Shown one piece after another: positions 1 to 12,000 of a stretch of DNA of 64,000 nt. The position numbers were made by a program, and so were the translations under genes. The notes beneath the pieces were generated by a model that saw only the letters and a list, made by a program, of their open reading frames with translations, had not been told where the DNA came from and did not search any database. The stretch spans positions 1,240,001 through 1,304,000 of the forward strand of contig OZ242303.1 of NCBI GenBank assembly GCA_965207945.1, in the 5' to 3' direction. Position 1 is the first letter of the stretch, and every line of letters begins with the position of its first letter. Origin of the DNA: JAAOII01 sp965207945 (GTDB taxonomy: Bacteria > Pseudomonadota > Gammaproteobacteria > CBDBNL01 > JAAOII01).

Positions 1-3000
1 GATTTTACAATTGAGGTGATAAAAGCCAATCCTAAAAATGTGGAGTACAATACTGCCAGCAACACTGCGCCAGTGTATACTTTTACATATATCCAAAGCA
101 GGTATGCTGATGAGGTTACGCCAGGTAATGTCCGAGCTGATGCAATCTTGGCTTCCGCTATTGCCAATGCTGGAGGGAATATCGGCGGCTTGCCTACAAG
201 AGGCACTCCACCTCAAATTAACGTTGCTAACAATACATATAATACCGCGTTAGTTCGCCTTAATGGCGACGATGGCTACTTTATTGAACGGGATTCCACT
301 AAATTAAATACAATTAGAGCTGGCAGAGATAACCAACAACAAGTTGATGCTGGAGTCATGGTAATTCCTTTTACTTCAAATGAGGATATTGCTACCGCAA
401 ACATACAAATCCTTTCTGAATATGCCTCAGGCAAACTGGTAGACAGCGCAGATAATTTCAATAGCTATTTTGATATTAAGGTTAACAACACTTATAACTT
501 TGCTAGCGCAGGAAATACTGAAGATATACGTAAAGCACTGCTCATAACCCAAAAACAATTTACTGTTATTAATAGCAACGGAGTAATAGATGGCAGCAAC
601 AAATATAATGCTCTTGACACCGTCCCCTTGTTTCAAGGAGAAACAGAAGCAACAAATCAAACCTACTATATTCGTGTGAGTCAAGGAGACAGCCCTTCTA
701 ATGCAAGTAATTATGCTTTGGCGCAGGTTCGCCTAAATATTGAAGCAGCTGGCTTAAACATTCCAGCAGAAGTCGTAGGATTGTATATTGCAACAGGTGC
801 TGGCAGGGGTGGAGCTTTTGCGGACCTTACTACAGGTACAGGCAATATTAGCGAAAATAGCATTATACCAAACGCGTATGTTGATTACTTATTGTATGTA
901 AACGTAAGCAACGAAGATTACGTAACAGATGAAGAAACAGCAACAATAATCACGATTTCCGTCCCAACTGGTGGGATTGCTCCAACACCTACCTCTAATC
1001 TGGCAACTGATGACCAACTTATAGCATTATCAACAGCGGAAGAAGGTTCTGATGACTTGCCAGGCACAAATCGTATAGTTGCTGAACAAAATAGCGATGG
1101 CAGTTCAGGTTTGGATAGATTGAGATTTGCTCTCGCCCGCAATGTCTATGGCAGCGCTACCATTAATGTTCACGTCCAAGAAAATGATGCGGAAGGTATT
1201 GAGATTGACAACAACACGCACACTTTCACATTAAATGTCAATGAAGATACGAGTGGCAATAATGCCCCAACAGTTAATAATATCGCACTTGATAATGGAG
1301 AAATGACTATGAATGGAGTAATGACTAGTAATATTTTCACATTCCTACTAATGGAAGATATAGGACTGCTTGAAATTACTGATGGCACACAGAGCAGAAA
1401 TATCACTATAGTGCCTGGCGCTGCGACGACTAATGACAATACCCGCAGGAATCAAACAGTATCTGCCGCATTAAAGAGCATTTCTCGTATTGATTCAAGA
1501 CCAGGATCTAACACTAAGAAAGTAGATGTTTTTACTTATGATGAAAATATTACGAATAATAACATAATAACCTATAAAAAACATGGCTGGGGCGTCACTT
1601 CTATTGCTTATAGCATCATAGAAACCGAGCCACGTGGTTTTGGCGATACGGTCAATACAATAATATATAATGAGGAGGCAACGGGCTCGACTTTGTTTAT
1701 TAGAATCACCTCAGCACCCGATGATGCTGTGTTTGTTGGCGCGACTGCTGAGTCCTACAACTTAAATGAGTTTGAAGCTTCGCCAGGCGTATTTAATACA
1801 ACTAATAATCTTCTTCCCAGACCAATAACCCTAACCTATAGAGACCCTGATTTAAGATTTGACAATTTCTCCGTAGGCGATACAGTTCCTGAAATAATTA
1901 TTCCAGGAGTTCAAACTCGCACCCCCTCCTCTCTTACAGATACTTTAACTATAACCCCTGATGCTGATGATGGTGATGTGCCGGTTGAAGTCCCCGATTC
2001 CGAATCATTTACAGTTACTTTTATGAGTGACTTCTCCACTATACCAGTAGCTGATTATAACGCTATTGCTAGCCAGGGAGATGGTGGAGTTTATGCTGTT
2101 CCATTTACAGGAACTGGCGCTACACTCGCAAATGTGTCCATAAGAATATTAAATGGCGCTAGTGACCATACCATTTCTACTGGTAACATGTTTGAGAATA
2201 ATGGTTTCCCTACGACTACAGCAGAGGACTCTATTAATCTTAGGACTAATATTACTGAACCAATTGTAATTGAAGATGCCGACTTTGCAAGAACTTTTGA
2301 CGAAGCAGAAACCATAACTTTTTCTATTGACAGCGCTATAGAAATAGTTCCACAGGGTAGCCAGGATACACCAAGGGACATAACAAGTAAGATAGGTTGG
2401 ACACATTCTTCAATTACTAGTTCAATAGCATCAATAGAGAACACAATTGATGCAAGCACATTTACTGATGCGGATGTGGGCACTTATACAGTTACTTGGT
2501 CAACAACGGAAAGATATTCCGCAGCTGGGGGTCCTAAAACCATCACAGGTTACTTTACTCTGGAGGTTACAAATGTGCCCGAACAACTTAATCTAGACGG
2601 CGGCGCTATTACAATAAATTATCCTCAAGACGGAATGGGAGCATTGGATAGCATGACAAACCTAACTATTGCAACCATTGAGGGAATTAATATCACTGGT
2701 GAAGACCTGAACTTACCAGCTAGCGAGGGCTACGGCATTCTACTTACTATAACTCCCGAGAATATTGATAGGGAAGGAATAAATAATTTTACTAATGCGG
2801 AAGGTAATGAAGTATCAGTTATTGAATTACTTGGTGATAACTATAAATTTGACGATGAATTGAATCTAAAACATTTTATAAGCTTCGCAGACATTACGCA
2901 AGGAGGGAATCTCTCCGCGTTCAAGTTAGTAGTTGATGACGAACTTGCTGGTGATGAATTTAATATCATTTTTAATGCTACCTTAGCGACCTCTGAGGAT

Positions 3001-5748
3001 GGTTCAGTCCTAGAGGCAACTCAGGTAGAAGAAGCGAGTGCTCAGTCAGATTCCATAACGTTTGCCACAGGATACGACATTCAATCCCCACCATCAAATA
3101 TAAGCATATCCGGAATTTCGGCAAATGTTACTCGTGTTGCTAATGTGTTAAACATAACAGAAGATAGCCAAAGCTTCATAGATGTAAGATTTAGGGATAA
3201 AAATATTGAAGGTGGCAACTTAACAACCTTTGCAGGCGCGCCTATTGATGCATTTAATGCTACTATGATAGTTTATAACAGCGATAAAACTGAGAAGGAG
3301 CAAGTCATAGAAATAACAGACCCCACCGCTCTTCGATATCTAGGAGACGACATAGGAGAGGTTCAATTCTCCTTGCCATCTTATTCTAATGCAGATGTTG
3401 GTGTTAAACAGTTTGAAATTACGGTTACAGATAACCGAACCAAGAATGCCCCCGCCGCCACACTGGAAGGAACATTAAATATTATCGGAGCTGACTCATC
3501 AGATCTTGCAGTGGCAACTCAACTAATGACAGACGTGCCAGGCGTTACCCAGCTGCTTGGTCATGATAATAATGACAATATAACAATATTAGTAAACATA
3601 ACTAGCGAAGATTTTATTGAAGGGGGTGAGGATTATGATGTGGCAGATTTTTCCCTCACTGAGGTCGGACTCTTTGTGGTTAATAGGAGTGGAGATTTAC
3701 CGGTAAACTGGGAAATTAGAAATAATAATACATGTGTATTGGGTGATATTACTTTTGATAAATTTGAAGACATAACTGATACGATAGCGGACAAAACAGA
3801 TGAACAAAGGTTTCTTAAATTTACAATAGGAGTCCAAGAACTTGATAGGGCAGCAACTCAAGCAGCACCCTCAACCCCGAGTGGCGTTTGTGAAGATCTA
3901 AATTATGACATAGTTGGAACATCGTTTGAAGGATTTACCATTCAATTAAATAACCAGCGACCTGAGCGAACTTCATCCGAGCCTTACAATAGCGAAGGGA
4001 TAATAGACCGCTACGTAAGAGTTAGCTCAATTGATACAACCGCTCCAGTGTTTGACCCAACGTCTTATAGCTTTAATTTGCCTTTATCTGCGGCAAATGC
4101 GGCGGGAGTTGTGGTAGGCAATATCTCGGCGGTGGAGGATAACGATGAGTTTCCATTTGACTATAGTTTGGCGGGCAGCGGTAATTTATTTGATGATTTA
4201 TTTGAACTTGCCGCTGCTGATAACCCAGATGGCACAAGAAACATCATTTTACGTAGGGCTGCTACTTTAAATGATTTTGCAGCATCTTCTATTACCTTTC
4301 AGGTTGTGGCAACGCATCAAGTTGGTGAGCTTTTATCTGAGGCGGATGTTACGGTTAATCTTATCTCTGATTCTGATGCAGATGGAGTCAAGGGTTTCTA
4401 TGACGCAGCCCCGAATGATGCCGCTGCGAGTGTTACAGGAAATGGAACTTCCTCCGACCCCTATATTATTAGCAACATCTATCAGCTGCAAGCAATCGCT
4501 GGAGTTGACCATGAGGGAACTGTGCTTGGTTCATCCGACTTTACTAATAACTCTTTTCTCTATGGCACAGATGCCGCCGACCAACTCACCAAGCATTATA
4601 TCCTTGCCAATGACATAAATGCTTCCGCTACCAATACAGGTTTTTGGAATAAACCGGCGGTTGGTAGTGACAGCTTTGTTGGGCACGGCTGGACACCAAT
4701 TGCAGGCAAAGAGGGAGAATCCTTTGGTGGTTCCTTTAATGGCGATGGTTATGCCATCAGCAACCTAAATATAATATTGCGCGCTGCGGCTTTCACAGAT
4801 ACCTTTGGACTATTTGGCACCAGTCGCGGCAACATAAGCGCCGTTGGACTGGAGAATATTGAGATGAGAATCCAAGCGTTTAGTAGAGTATCGTTAATTT
4901 ATAATAATAGGTTTGGTGCCGAAAAAGGCAATGGAGGATTGGTTGGTAAAAATGAGCAAGCAGGGATTATCCAATACTCTTACGTCAGCGGACTTGTTAA
5001 TGCTACTGGGGATAAAGTGGGGGGATTAGTTGGTTCTAATGAGGGAGAAATTTCCTATTCTTATTCTACCGCCGCGGTGGAAGGAAGATTGGATAGTGGC
5101 GGCTTAGTTGGCTCCAACACAGGGGGTGGCAGAGTGTTATCTTCTTATGCTACTGGCAATGTCAGTGGAGAGTCTGGATATAGGGAGGGAGAAAGACAAA
5201 GGGGGGAAGTAGGAGCTCAAGATACTGCGTTTGGCGGGCTTATAGGGCATGTAAATACTGACGGGCGTAATATGCTGAATGTATCTTATGCTATAGGCAC
5301 ATATAAAAAATCTAATCCAAATAGGGGTGATAGAGACACAGAAGGTGGTTCTTTAGTGGGTCATTTAGGATTAACAACTGCGATTACTTCATCCTATTGG
5401 TATAATAATCCAGATATTACAGATATTATGAGTATTGGTAATCATGACGATAACTCCATTGCGGGACATGCAGGGCTCACCACAGCCCAACTGCAAGGAT
5501 GCGGACTGGGTGGGGTGGTTATAACTGGAGTAACGTCAGACCCAACCTGCACCAATTTATTCCCATCCAGCGACTGGGGCAATAGCACGGTTACTGCCAC
5601 AGGCATTAGTATTGAGCGTGGCTGGATTTTCAATGCTGGCAAATATCCCTCATTGAGTGCCGTTCGCTCCTCAGATAGTAAACAGCTTTTTCCCTCCGCC
5701 GCAGACCAGGAGTGCCAGCGCAATGGCATGCCTCTGGGCTGTGAATAA
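1..5748 (+). CDS. Giant modular surface lipoprotein, C-terminal part (5' end outside window)
   Basis: The frame is open from base 1, so about 1,915 C-terminal codons of a longer gene are present. GTG at 16 is internal: the residues before it (DFTIE) also precede the same motif in the paralogue near 23,980. No signal peptide is visible because the N-terminus is missing. From base 1 the protein has Ig/cadherin-like beta repeats up to about residue 1,340, then a cadherin-like block (APVFDPTSYSFNL, GVVVGNISA, about 1,348-1,450). An Asp-rich thrombospondin-3-like motif (DSDADGVKGFYDAAPND, about 1,457) follows, then the QLQAIAG block and GLUG repeats (GGLVG, ISYSYST; about 1,645-1,795). The C-terminal domain ends ECQRNGMPLGCE. 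By comparison with its complete paralogues it is probably an outer-membrane-anchored surface protein or adhesin; that role is inference. Confidence 0.9.
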   Translation, partial: DFTIEVIKANPKNVEYNTASNTAPVYTFTYIQSRYADEVTPGNVRADAILASAIANAGGNIGGLPTRGTPPQINVANNTYNTALVRLNGDDGYFIERDSTKLNTIRAGRDNQQQVDAGVMVIPFTSNEDIATANIQILSEYASGKLVDSADNFNSYFDIKVNNTYNFASAGNTEDIRKALLITQKQFTVINSNGVIDGSNKYNALDTVPLFQGETEATNQTYYIRVSQGDSPSNASNYALAQVRLNIEAAGLNIPAEVVGLYIATGAGRGGAFADLTTGTGNISENSIIPNAYVDYLLYVNVSNEDYVTDEETATIITISVPTGGIAPTPTSNLATDDQLIALSTAEEGSDDLPGTNRIVAEQNSDGSSGLDRLRFALARNVYGSATINVHVQENDAEGIEIDNNTHTFTLNVNEDTSGNNAPTVNNIALDNGEMTMNGVMTSNIFTFLLMEDIGLLEITDGTQSRNITIVPGAATTNDNTRRNQTVSAALKSISRIDSRPGSNTKKVDVFTYDENITNNNIITYKKHGWGVTSIAYSIIETEPRGFGDTVNTIIYNEEATGSTLFIRITSAPDDAVFVGATAESYNLNEFEASPGVFNTTNNLLPRPITLTYRDPDLRFDNFSVGDTVPEIIIPGVQTRTPSSLTDTLTITPDADDGDVPVEVPDSESFTVTFMSDFSTIPVADYNAIASQGDGGVYAVPFTGTGATLANVSIRILNGASDHTISTGNMFENNGFPTTTAEDSINLRTNITEPIVIEDADFARTFDEAETITFSIDSAIEIVPQGSQDTPRDITSKIGWTHSSITSSIASIENTIDASTFTDADVGTYTVTWSTTERYSAAGGPKTITGYFTLEVTNVPEQLNLDGGAITINYPQDGMGALDSMTNLTIATIEGINITGEDLNLPASEGYGILLTITPENIDREGINNFTNAEGNEVSVIELLGDNYKFDDELNLKHFISFADITQGGNLSAFKLVVDDELAGDEFNIIFNATLATSEDGSVLEATQVEEASAQSDSITFATGYDIQSPPSNISISGISANVTRVANVLNITEDSQSFIDVRFRDKNIEGGNLTTFAGAPIDAFNATMIVYNSDKTEKEQVIEITDPTALRYLGDDIGEVQFSLPSYSNADVGVKQFEITVTDNRTKNAPAATLEGTLNIIGADSSDLAVATQLMTDVPGVTQLLGHDNNDNITILVNITSEDFIEGGEDYDVADFSLTEVGLFVVNRSGDLPVNWEIRNNNTCVLGDITFDKFEDITDTIADKTDEQRFLKFTIGVQELDRAATQAAPSTPSGVCEDLNYDIVGTSFEGFTIQLNNQRPERTSSEPYNSEGIIDRYVRVSSIDTTAPVFDPTSYSFNLPLSAANAAGVVVGNISAVEDNDEFPFDYSLAGSGNLFDDLFELAAADNPDGTRNIILRRAATLNDFAASSITFQVVATHQVGELLSEADVTVNLISDSDADGVKGFYDAAPNDAAASVTGNGTSSDPYIISNIYQLQAIAGVDHEGTVLGSSDFTNNSFLYGTDAADQLTKHYILANDINASATNTGFWNKPAVGSDSFVGHGWTPIAGKEGESFGGSFNGDGYAISNLNIILRAAAFTDTFGLFGTSRGNISAVGLENIEMRIQAFSRVSLIYNNRFGAEKGNGGLVGKNEQAGIIQYSYVSGLVNATGDKVGGLVGSNEGEISYSYSTAAVEGRLDSGGLVGSNTGGGRVLSSYATGNVSGESGYREGERQRGEVGAQDTAFGGLIGHVNTDGRNMLNVSYAIGTYKKSNPNRGDRDTEGGSLVGHLGLTTAITSSYWYNNPDITDIMSIGNHDDNSIAGHAGLTTAQLQGCGLGGVVITGVTSDPTCTNLFPSSDWGNSTVTATGISIERGWIFNAGKYPSLSAVRSSDSKQLFPSAADQECQRNGMPLGCE

Positions 5749-5780
5749 TACGCTGTAATTTATAAATACTTGCTATATAG

Positions 5781-5799
5781 GTCTGTAGGGGCGGAGCCA
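5781..5799 (+). repeat. REP-like element, left arm only
   Basis: This is a degenerate copy of the dispersed element of this cluster. It keeps the left part (GTAGGGGCGGAGCC) but lacks the matching right arm. The preceding bases (about 5,760-5,784) are nearly the same as those before the copy at 29,615. Confidence 0.55.
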
Positions 5800-5832
5800 A
5801 GCTTGCTTTGCCAGCAATTAACTATGTATGGT

Positions 5833-5930
5833 GTTGAAATCCACGACGCAGGTCTGTAGGGGCGGAACCAGGGGGGATGAATATAGTATCCGCCCGCAAG
5901 ATACATAACACTCGCGGCAAATCATCCCCA
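5833..5930 (+). repeat. tilS 3'-flank copy joined to a degenerate REP-like element
   Basis: Bases 5,833-5,858 are identical to 31,267-31,292, the last bases of tilS and its immediate 3' flank. The following REP-like element has arms GGGCGGA (5,860-5,866) and TCCGCCC (5,889-5,895) pushed apart by a 22-base spacer, then the usual tail with ACATAACACTCGCG. I read it as the scar of a duplicated unit whose tilS copy has been lost. Confidence 0.65.
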
Positions 5931-5942
5931 TGCTTGCTTTGC

Positions 5943-5971
5943 CTAACATTTTCGCCTAATTCTGTTATAAT
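5943..5971 (+). promoter_or_regulatory. Predicted promoter of the 4,497-residue lipoprotein gene
   Basis: A perfect TATAAT (5,966-5,971) lies 17 bases after CTAACA (5,943-5,948). The context CTGTTATAATAAT...TTAGCTATGTTGG recurs upstream of the other complete lipoprotein genes, which supports a shared promoter. The predicted transcript would begin near 5,978 and include the hairpin at 5,997. Confidence 0.6.
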
Positions 5972-5996
5972 AATAATTAGCTATGTTGGCCTGTAG

Positions 5997-6017
5997 GGGC
6001 GGAGCTGCGCTCCGCCC
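5997..6017 (+). repeat. REP-like perfect hairpin in the 5' leader
   Basis: Arms GGGCGGAGC and GCTCCGCCC form a perfect 9-bp stem with a 3-base loop (TGC), followed by GCAAGATG. There is no T-tract, so it is not a standard intrinsic terminator. It lies between the predicted promoter and the start codon, so it would be part of the 5' untranslated leader. Confidence 0.75.
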
Positions 6018-6056
6018 GCAAGATGTATATTATTAACTTATTGAATAGGTATTAAA

Positions 6057-9000
6057 ATGAAAATTATATTTTTACAAAAATTGACTGGGGGATTATTAAA
6101 TAGATTATTCACAAAGATGCCTGTCCTTGCTGTCCTGTTTCTTACTGCTGTTGTTGCTGCTTGTGCTAGCGGTGGTGGTGGCGGTGGCGGCGGCACCAGC
6201 GGCACCGGCGGTCCTACTGTTAGGTCAAGTATTTTTTCTCACTCCAGTTATACTTTTTTACATAAAAACGCTAATATAACATCACAAGATATATCGCCAC
6301 AATCCCAAGCTTCTGGTTCTTCCGGACCAGATCCTAGCTTAATCCCTCGCAATGCAACCCTTTTAGGGAGTGTTTTAATCAAAGAAGCGGAGATAAACAA
6401 ATTGGTAGCGGCTGAGATTAATAAATTAATAACCGCAGCAGATTCTAAAGTGGATGCAAATGATATAAGTATCAATAACAACTACACAATAGAATACATT
6501 TTTACGAGTGATGATGCGAAGGATCCTTCCTCAACTTTGAGCAGGTATTTAGATATTATCCCTAATATTGAAAGTAGAGGCGCAAGAATCTATGTAAGCA
6601 ATCCTTTTGCATTTCAAGTTTCCCTTGCGGATATTCTTGCGGATATTCCACTGGTTGAAGTTACAGCGAATATTGCACTTATATTGAGTTCATTGGTTAA
6701 GGAAGAAATATCCATAGTCCGCAGAGTGCCTGTCCATTTTCCTGAAGTTGTGGATACCCTTCCTGATGTAAACGATGCAGTTCCTTTTGATATTAGCAAC
6801 AGCAACGTTTTTACTAAAAGTAGACCGGTTCCGCAAAAAGTCATACCAGCTCAAAGCTACACTGGCAACTTATCAGGCAGTTTCGCAAAAGAGACAACAG
6901 TAATCAATGGCAGCAACACTCTTGCTTTTACTAGTTTATGGGTGGCAAAGAACGCGCAACTGGCTAGCTCCGAAAACGGAACTATCCGTGCTAACACATT
7001 TAGAATTTCCGATTTACTTAATGTCTCTTCATTATCTGCAGCTGATATTGGCATAATACAAAGCATTACAGTAACTCTCACACCTGAAGGAGCCAGTGAA
7101 TTCAACTATATCTATCCTGCCTCTGCAAACACCCCTATTTCAGTTGACGCACTTAACGGTGATAGTTCCAGAGCTGATTCCTTGTGGCAGAGAATATCAG
7201 ACGAAAATTCTACTTTTACCAAAACTAATGATGCTGGAATTCATGTCCTAAATATCTCAATTGGCTGGAGTTTCACATACACATATCAACGTGATTTTCA
7301 ACCTGATGATGTGACTTTGCCAGACGGGTTTGTATTAAACCGCACTGTCCTATTTGATGAAGAACAAGCAGCAATCACTACTATTCCCATAGACGGAGTT
7401 AATAATGCATTAAGCCGCTATGGCTTTGCAGTTGCCCCAGGAGAGCAACAAACTATTTTCTTTGCGTTGCTTAATTCTTCTGCTGCGCGGGACCCATCCT
7501 CCGTATCATTGCCTCTTTGCTCTCCGCAATCCATTTATCTTGATAATATAGACACCCAGGTAAAAAGTGCTACATCATTTAATTATGAAGATAGGGACGA
7601 CGAAGCAGATCGCATATTTAAATGTATTCTTGGTGCTTCTTTTTATGGAGCTGATTATAAACCATTAGTTGCCAGAATAAACAAAACAGCAACACCTAAC
7701 TCTGATAGTAATCCAATTTCTGGATTTACTGGCTGTAGCACAACTGAAGATGTGAGATGCTACTACGCATCCCTAACCATAAACATCACGAACATTGATG
7801 AAGCCCCGACTATAACATATCCTTCCCTGTCAATTTTTGAAGGAGTTGGACCAACTGAAACTGACTATCCAGGCGTTGACTTTACAACACCTGCAGTAGG
7901 CGCATTAAGTGAAAATGATGCCGCCACAGGAAATCTTTCTGTTGTCCAAGGCGGCGATATAACAATTGCAGACACTGACGAAAAGCCAGACAGAAGCACT
8001 AAGCTTTCAGTTGACGCAGCAGAGACCAAGATTGTATCTGTTTCTCCCTCTCATGGCAACGGACTATTTAGCATAGTTAAACAAGATATGGAAAATAATC
8101 TGTTCAATCTTAGAGTGAATGCAAGTAAGTTAGATTTTGAAAAATTCGTTGCAGAAGGCGACTTAAATGCAGAAAGCAAAGCTATCTACATGGTTACCAT
8201 AACCACAAAAGACACAGATGGCACTATGGCTAAAGTTAAAACTATGCAAGTCCCCGTTGAAATTACAGATGTTAAATACGCCCCAGTTGCTATTGGCGAA
8301 GGGCTCGGCTTCACTAAAGCCGCTAATATAGAAAACAGGTCAAGTGGAGGAAGAGAAGACATACTGCTATTGTCTGGTTCCGCCATGATTGCCGCTAATC
8401 GCAATACCCTTGGCATAGTCAAGGCAGTTAACCCTGAAACTGACAATGATAACGAGTTATTTTATACAGTTACTTATGAAAATACTATTCCATCTCACAT
8501 CACTCAAAACTTTGCTGTTGTCAGTGGTTTTGGCGATGGCAGCAGTCCCCAAAATCTTGTGCTTAACAAACTGGGGTTAGTGAATGGCAGTTCTTATAAC
8601 ATAGTTGTTCAAGCATTTTATCGTCCTGCCAACTTTGACAGGAACAATCTTGTTAACATTAGCGCCTTAGTAAAAAGCCCTGATATTATACCTTTGAGAA
8701 CAATGATAATGATTGATATTGCGGTTGATGATACTGCATACTCCAACAAAAGTGATACACTTTTATATATAGATAGAACAAAATTATTAAATCCAGCCCG
8801 CTCGCCCATATTTAAGAAGCGGCTACTTACAGGCAGTGTGACTGAAGATATTGCTGGAGATAATGTAACTGGAGTCGAACAAATCCTAATTGACAGATTT
8901 ACCCCCATGCCTTTTGACTTTCCACCTTTCTACCCGAATTTTATTGATATATCACAGGAGGCAGCTAACTTAGGCATATCCCCTGAATTTGCTTTGGTAG

Positions 9001-12000
9001 GAGAAAATGGATTTGGCGCATTTAACAAAGTGCGACTGCAGAGTTTAGGCGTTGACCCGAGCCATAGTTCTTTGTTTAGCATAAATAAAACCACTGGAGC
9101 TATTTCCTTGCGGGGAGAAAGCACGGTAGAGTTCCCCGATTCCTATAGTGTGGTTGTTCGGCTTGCCAATGCCAGTGATATTAAAGATAGTAAAAACCCA
9201 TTTTCACACGACTATGCCACAGTGAATATTTTAGTTAATGATATAAACACTGCTCCAGTAATTCCCAAAGACAATGGTTTTACCTTCCCTGATATCCAGC
9301 TAGTGGATGGTGTTGGCAGTTATAATGAAACAGCGAATGCATTGACACTAAATGTCACCATCAACGAAAACACTCCTATTGGCACAGTGTTAGCCCGTTT
9401 TACAGTTACAGATGACAATGATGACACGTTTGCCGAGCATGAGTTTACCTTTGGCGCTAATATCAGCAATAAAGATGATTTCTATGAAGGCGCGGTTAAA
9501 TTAACTTTTAGCCCTGCAGCTTCTGTAGGTAAGCAGAAAGTTTCTACTGCAACTTTAACCTTGGTTAAACACATAAGTTTTGAAGATTTTGCTTCAACGG
9601 TAATTGATGAAAATTTCATCACCATCACTAACGATACAATCACTCTTACTGATAACACAAGAACTATATCAGATAAAGGCAAATATGAACATAACCCTCT
9701 AACACAGGAGCAACCTGAACCTATATCATCTCCTGCGGATAATCCGCTGAGTGCCTCATTAACTTTCAATTTAGTAGTGCTTGATGTTGTAGAAAAACCG
9801 CTGATTGATACCGAAAATAGTGTAACCAGCGGCCAGGTAATGGAAGATGCTCCAGTAGGATCACCTGTTGCTGGCATTCTTATCAACATAGCCAATATTA
9901 ACGAAACAGATGCTGATGCGTTGGTATATGAGTTGGGTGATGAAAAATTTGACGAAGTTTTTGATGTCAATGTAACGGCAGATGGTGCATTGGAGCTAAT
10001 AGTAGCAGACGCAGATAAACTTGAAAATCTTGGTGATGGACTAGTTCATACCAGCACTCTTATGATAACCAACAACACAGGCGGGACAGGTGACCAAGAT
10101 AAAAGCACCCCCATAACCATTCAAGTCAAGGTTATGGATGTGCTGCAACCAATAAACTTTATTGTAGTAAATATGACTGGCTTACAAGTCAGGGAAACAG
10201 ATGTGGATGGCGACCTTAGCGATGCGGAGGGCAATGCGGGGAGCGATGCAGGGGGCGACAGAAGACATGTAATCAAAGATAATCTGTTTGTATACAATCT
10301 AACTGATGTGTCTAAAGATGCTGATGATTTTTTTAGGATTGGTCGCAGAGACCCTGCTCCTTTAGTTACAATATCCTACGCTATAACTGATGTATCCTTA
10401 GAAAGCTCAACCCCAAATGATGCAACTGACATTGACGTTGCGGATGGGATTAACTTTGACATATTATCTCTTTTATCTTTGAATGCTCCTGATGAGAACA
10501 GCAACGTGGGTTTAGCTATTGAGAATACCGATTATGTTGAAGCATCTCTGTTTGGTAATATAACGGCAACATTGGCTTTTACTGGCTCCTTTATAGGTGG
10601 CATAGAAACACCTGTAACAGATTCAACAGATTTTATAATTGATGTGATAAAAGCTAATCCTAAAAATGTGGAATACAATACTACCAGCGACAACGCTCCA
10701 GTGTATACCTTTCAATATACCCAAAGCAACTACGGCGATGAGATTACGGCTGATGAGATTACAGCAGATAATGTGGGAGCAGATGCAATCTTGGCTTCCT
10801 CTATTGTCAGTGGCGGTTTGACTGCAGAAGGCGCTCGCCCCCAAATTAATCTTACTGGCGACACATATAACACCGCGTTAGTTCGCCTTAGCGATGACGA
10901 TGACAATGACACCTACTTTATTGAACGGGATTTCAGTAGAGAATTAAATAAAATCCAAGTAACTAAAAATAACCAACAACAAGTTGACGCTGGAGTCATA
11001 GTAATTCCTTTTACTTCAAATAAGAATATCACTGTTTCAAACATACAAGTTCTTTCTGAATATGCCTCAGGTAAATTAGAGGACAGCGCAAATAATTCAG
11101 ATAGCTTCTACAACTTCTATAGCTATTTTGATATTAAGGTTAACAACACTTATAACTTTGCTAGCGAAGGAAGCCCTGAAGATATAAGTAAAGCGCTGCT
11201 TATAACCCAAAAACAACTTGCTGTTATTAATAGCAGCGGAGTAATAGATGAAACCAACAAATATAATACTCTTGACACTATCCCCTTGTTTGAAGGAGAA
11301 ACAGAAGCAACAAACCGCACCTACTATATTCGTGTGAGTCAAGGAGATACTCCTTCTAATGCAAGTAATTATGCTTTGGCGCAGGTTCACCTAAATATTG
11401 AAGCAGGTGGCTTAAATATTCCAGCAGAAGTCGTAGAATTGTATATTGGCGAAACTTCTGGCAGGAATAGCGTTTTAGCAAACCTTACTGCAGGCACAGG
11501 CAATATTAGCGAAAATAGCATTACGCCAAACGCTTTTGGCACTCACTTTTTGTATATAAACATAAGCAACGAAGATTACGTAACAGAAAATGAAGGCACG
11601 ACAACAATCACAATTTCCGTCCCAACTGGCGGGATTACTCCAACACCTACTTCTAACATGGCAACTGATGACCAACTTATAGGGTTATCAGCATTTGGTG
11701 GTCCTAATGACTTACCAGGAGCAAATAGTGTAATTTTCCCTCAAAGTGGAGTAAAAGAGGATGAGAAAATTAGATTTGCTCTTGCCCGCAATGTCTATGG
11801 CAGCGCCATCATTAATGTTCACATACGAGAAAATGATGCGAAGGGTAATGAGATTGATAGTGACACGCACACTTTTACATTAAATGTCAATGAAGATACA
11901 AGTGGCAATAGTAATGGCAATAATGCCCCAACATTTGCTCCCGTGCTTAGTGATGGAGTAATGAATGTGACGGAGGGTGATAGTTTTACTTTCAACTTAA

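Noticed and set aside
5997..6017. Hairpin as an intrinsic terminator
   Set aside because: The stem is strong but no T-tract follows, and the element lies between a promoter and its gene.
9482..9970. Long antisense open frame (also 22,812-23,324 and many others over the giant genes)
   Set aside because: They mirror conserved coding sequence of paralogous lipoprotein genes, show no recognisable domains and have low-complexity Ser/Val composition typical of antisense frames.
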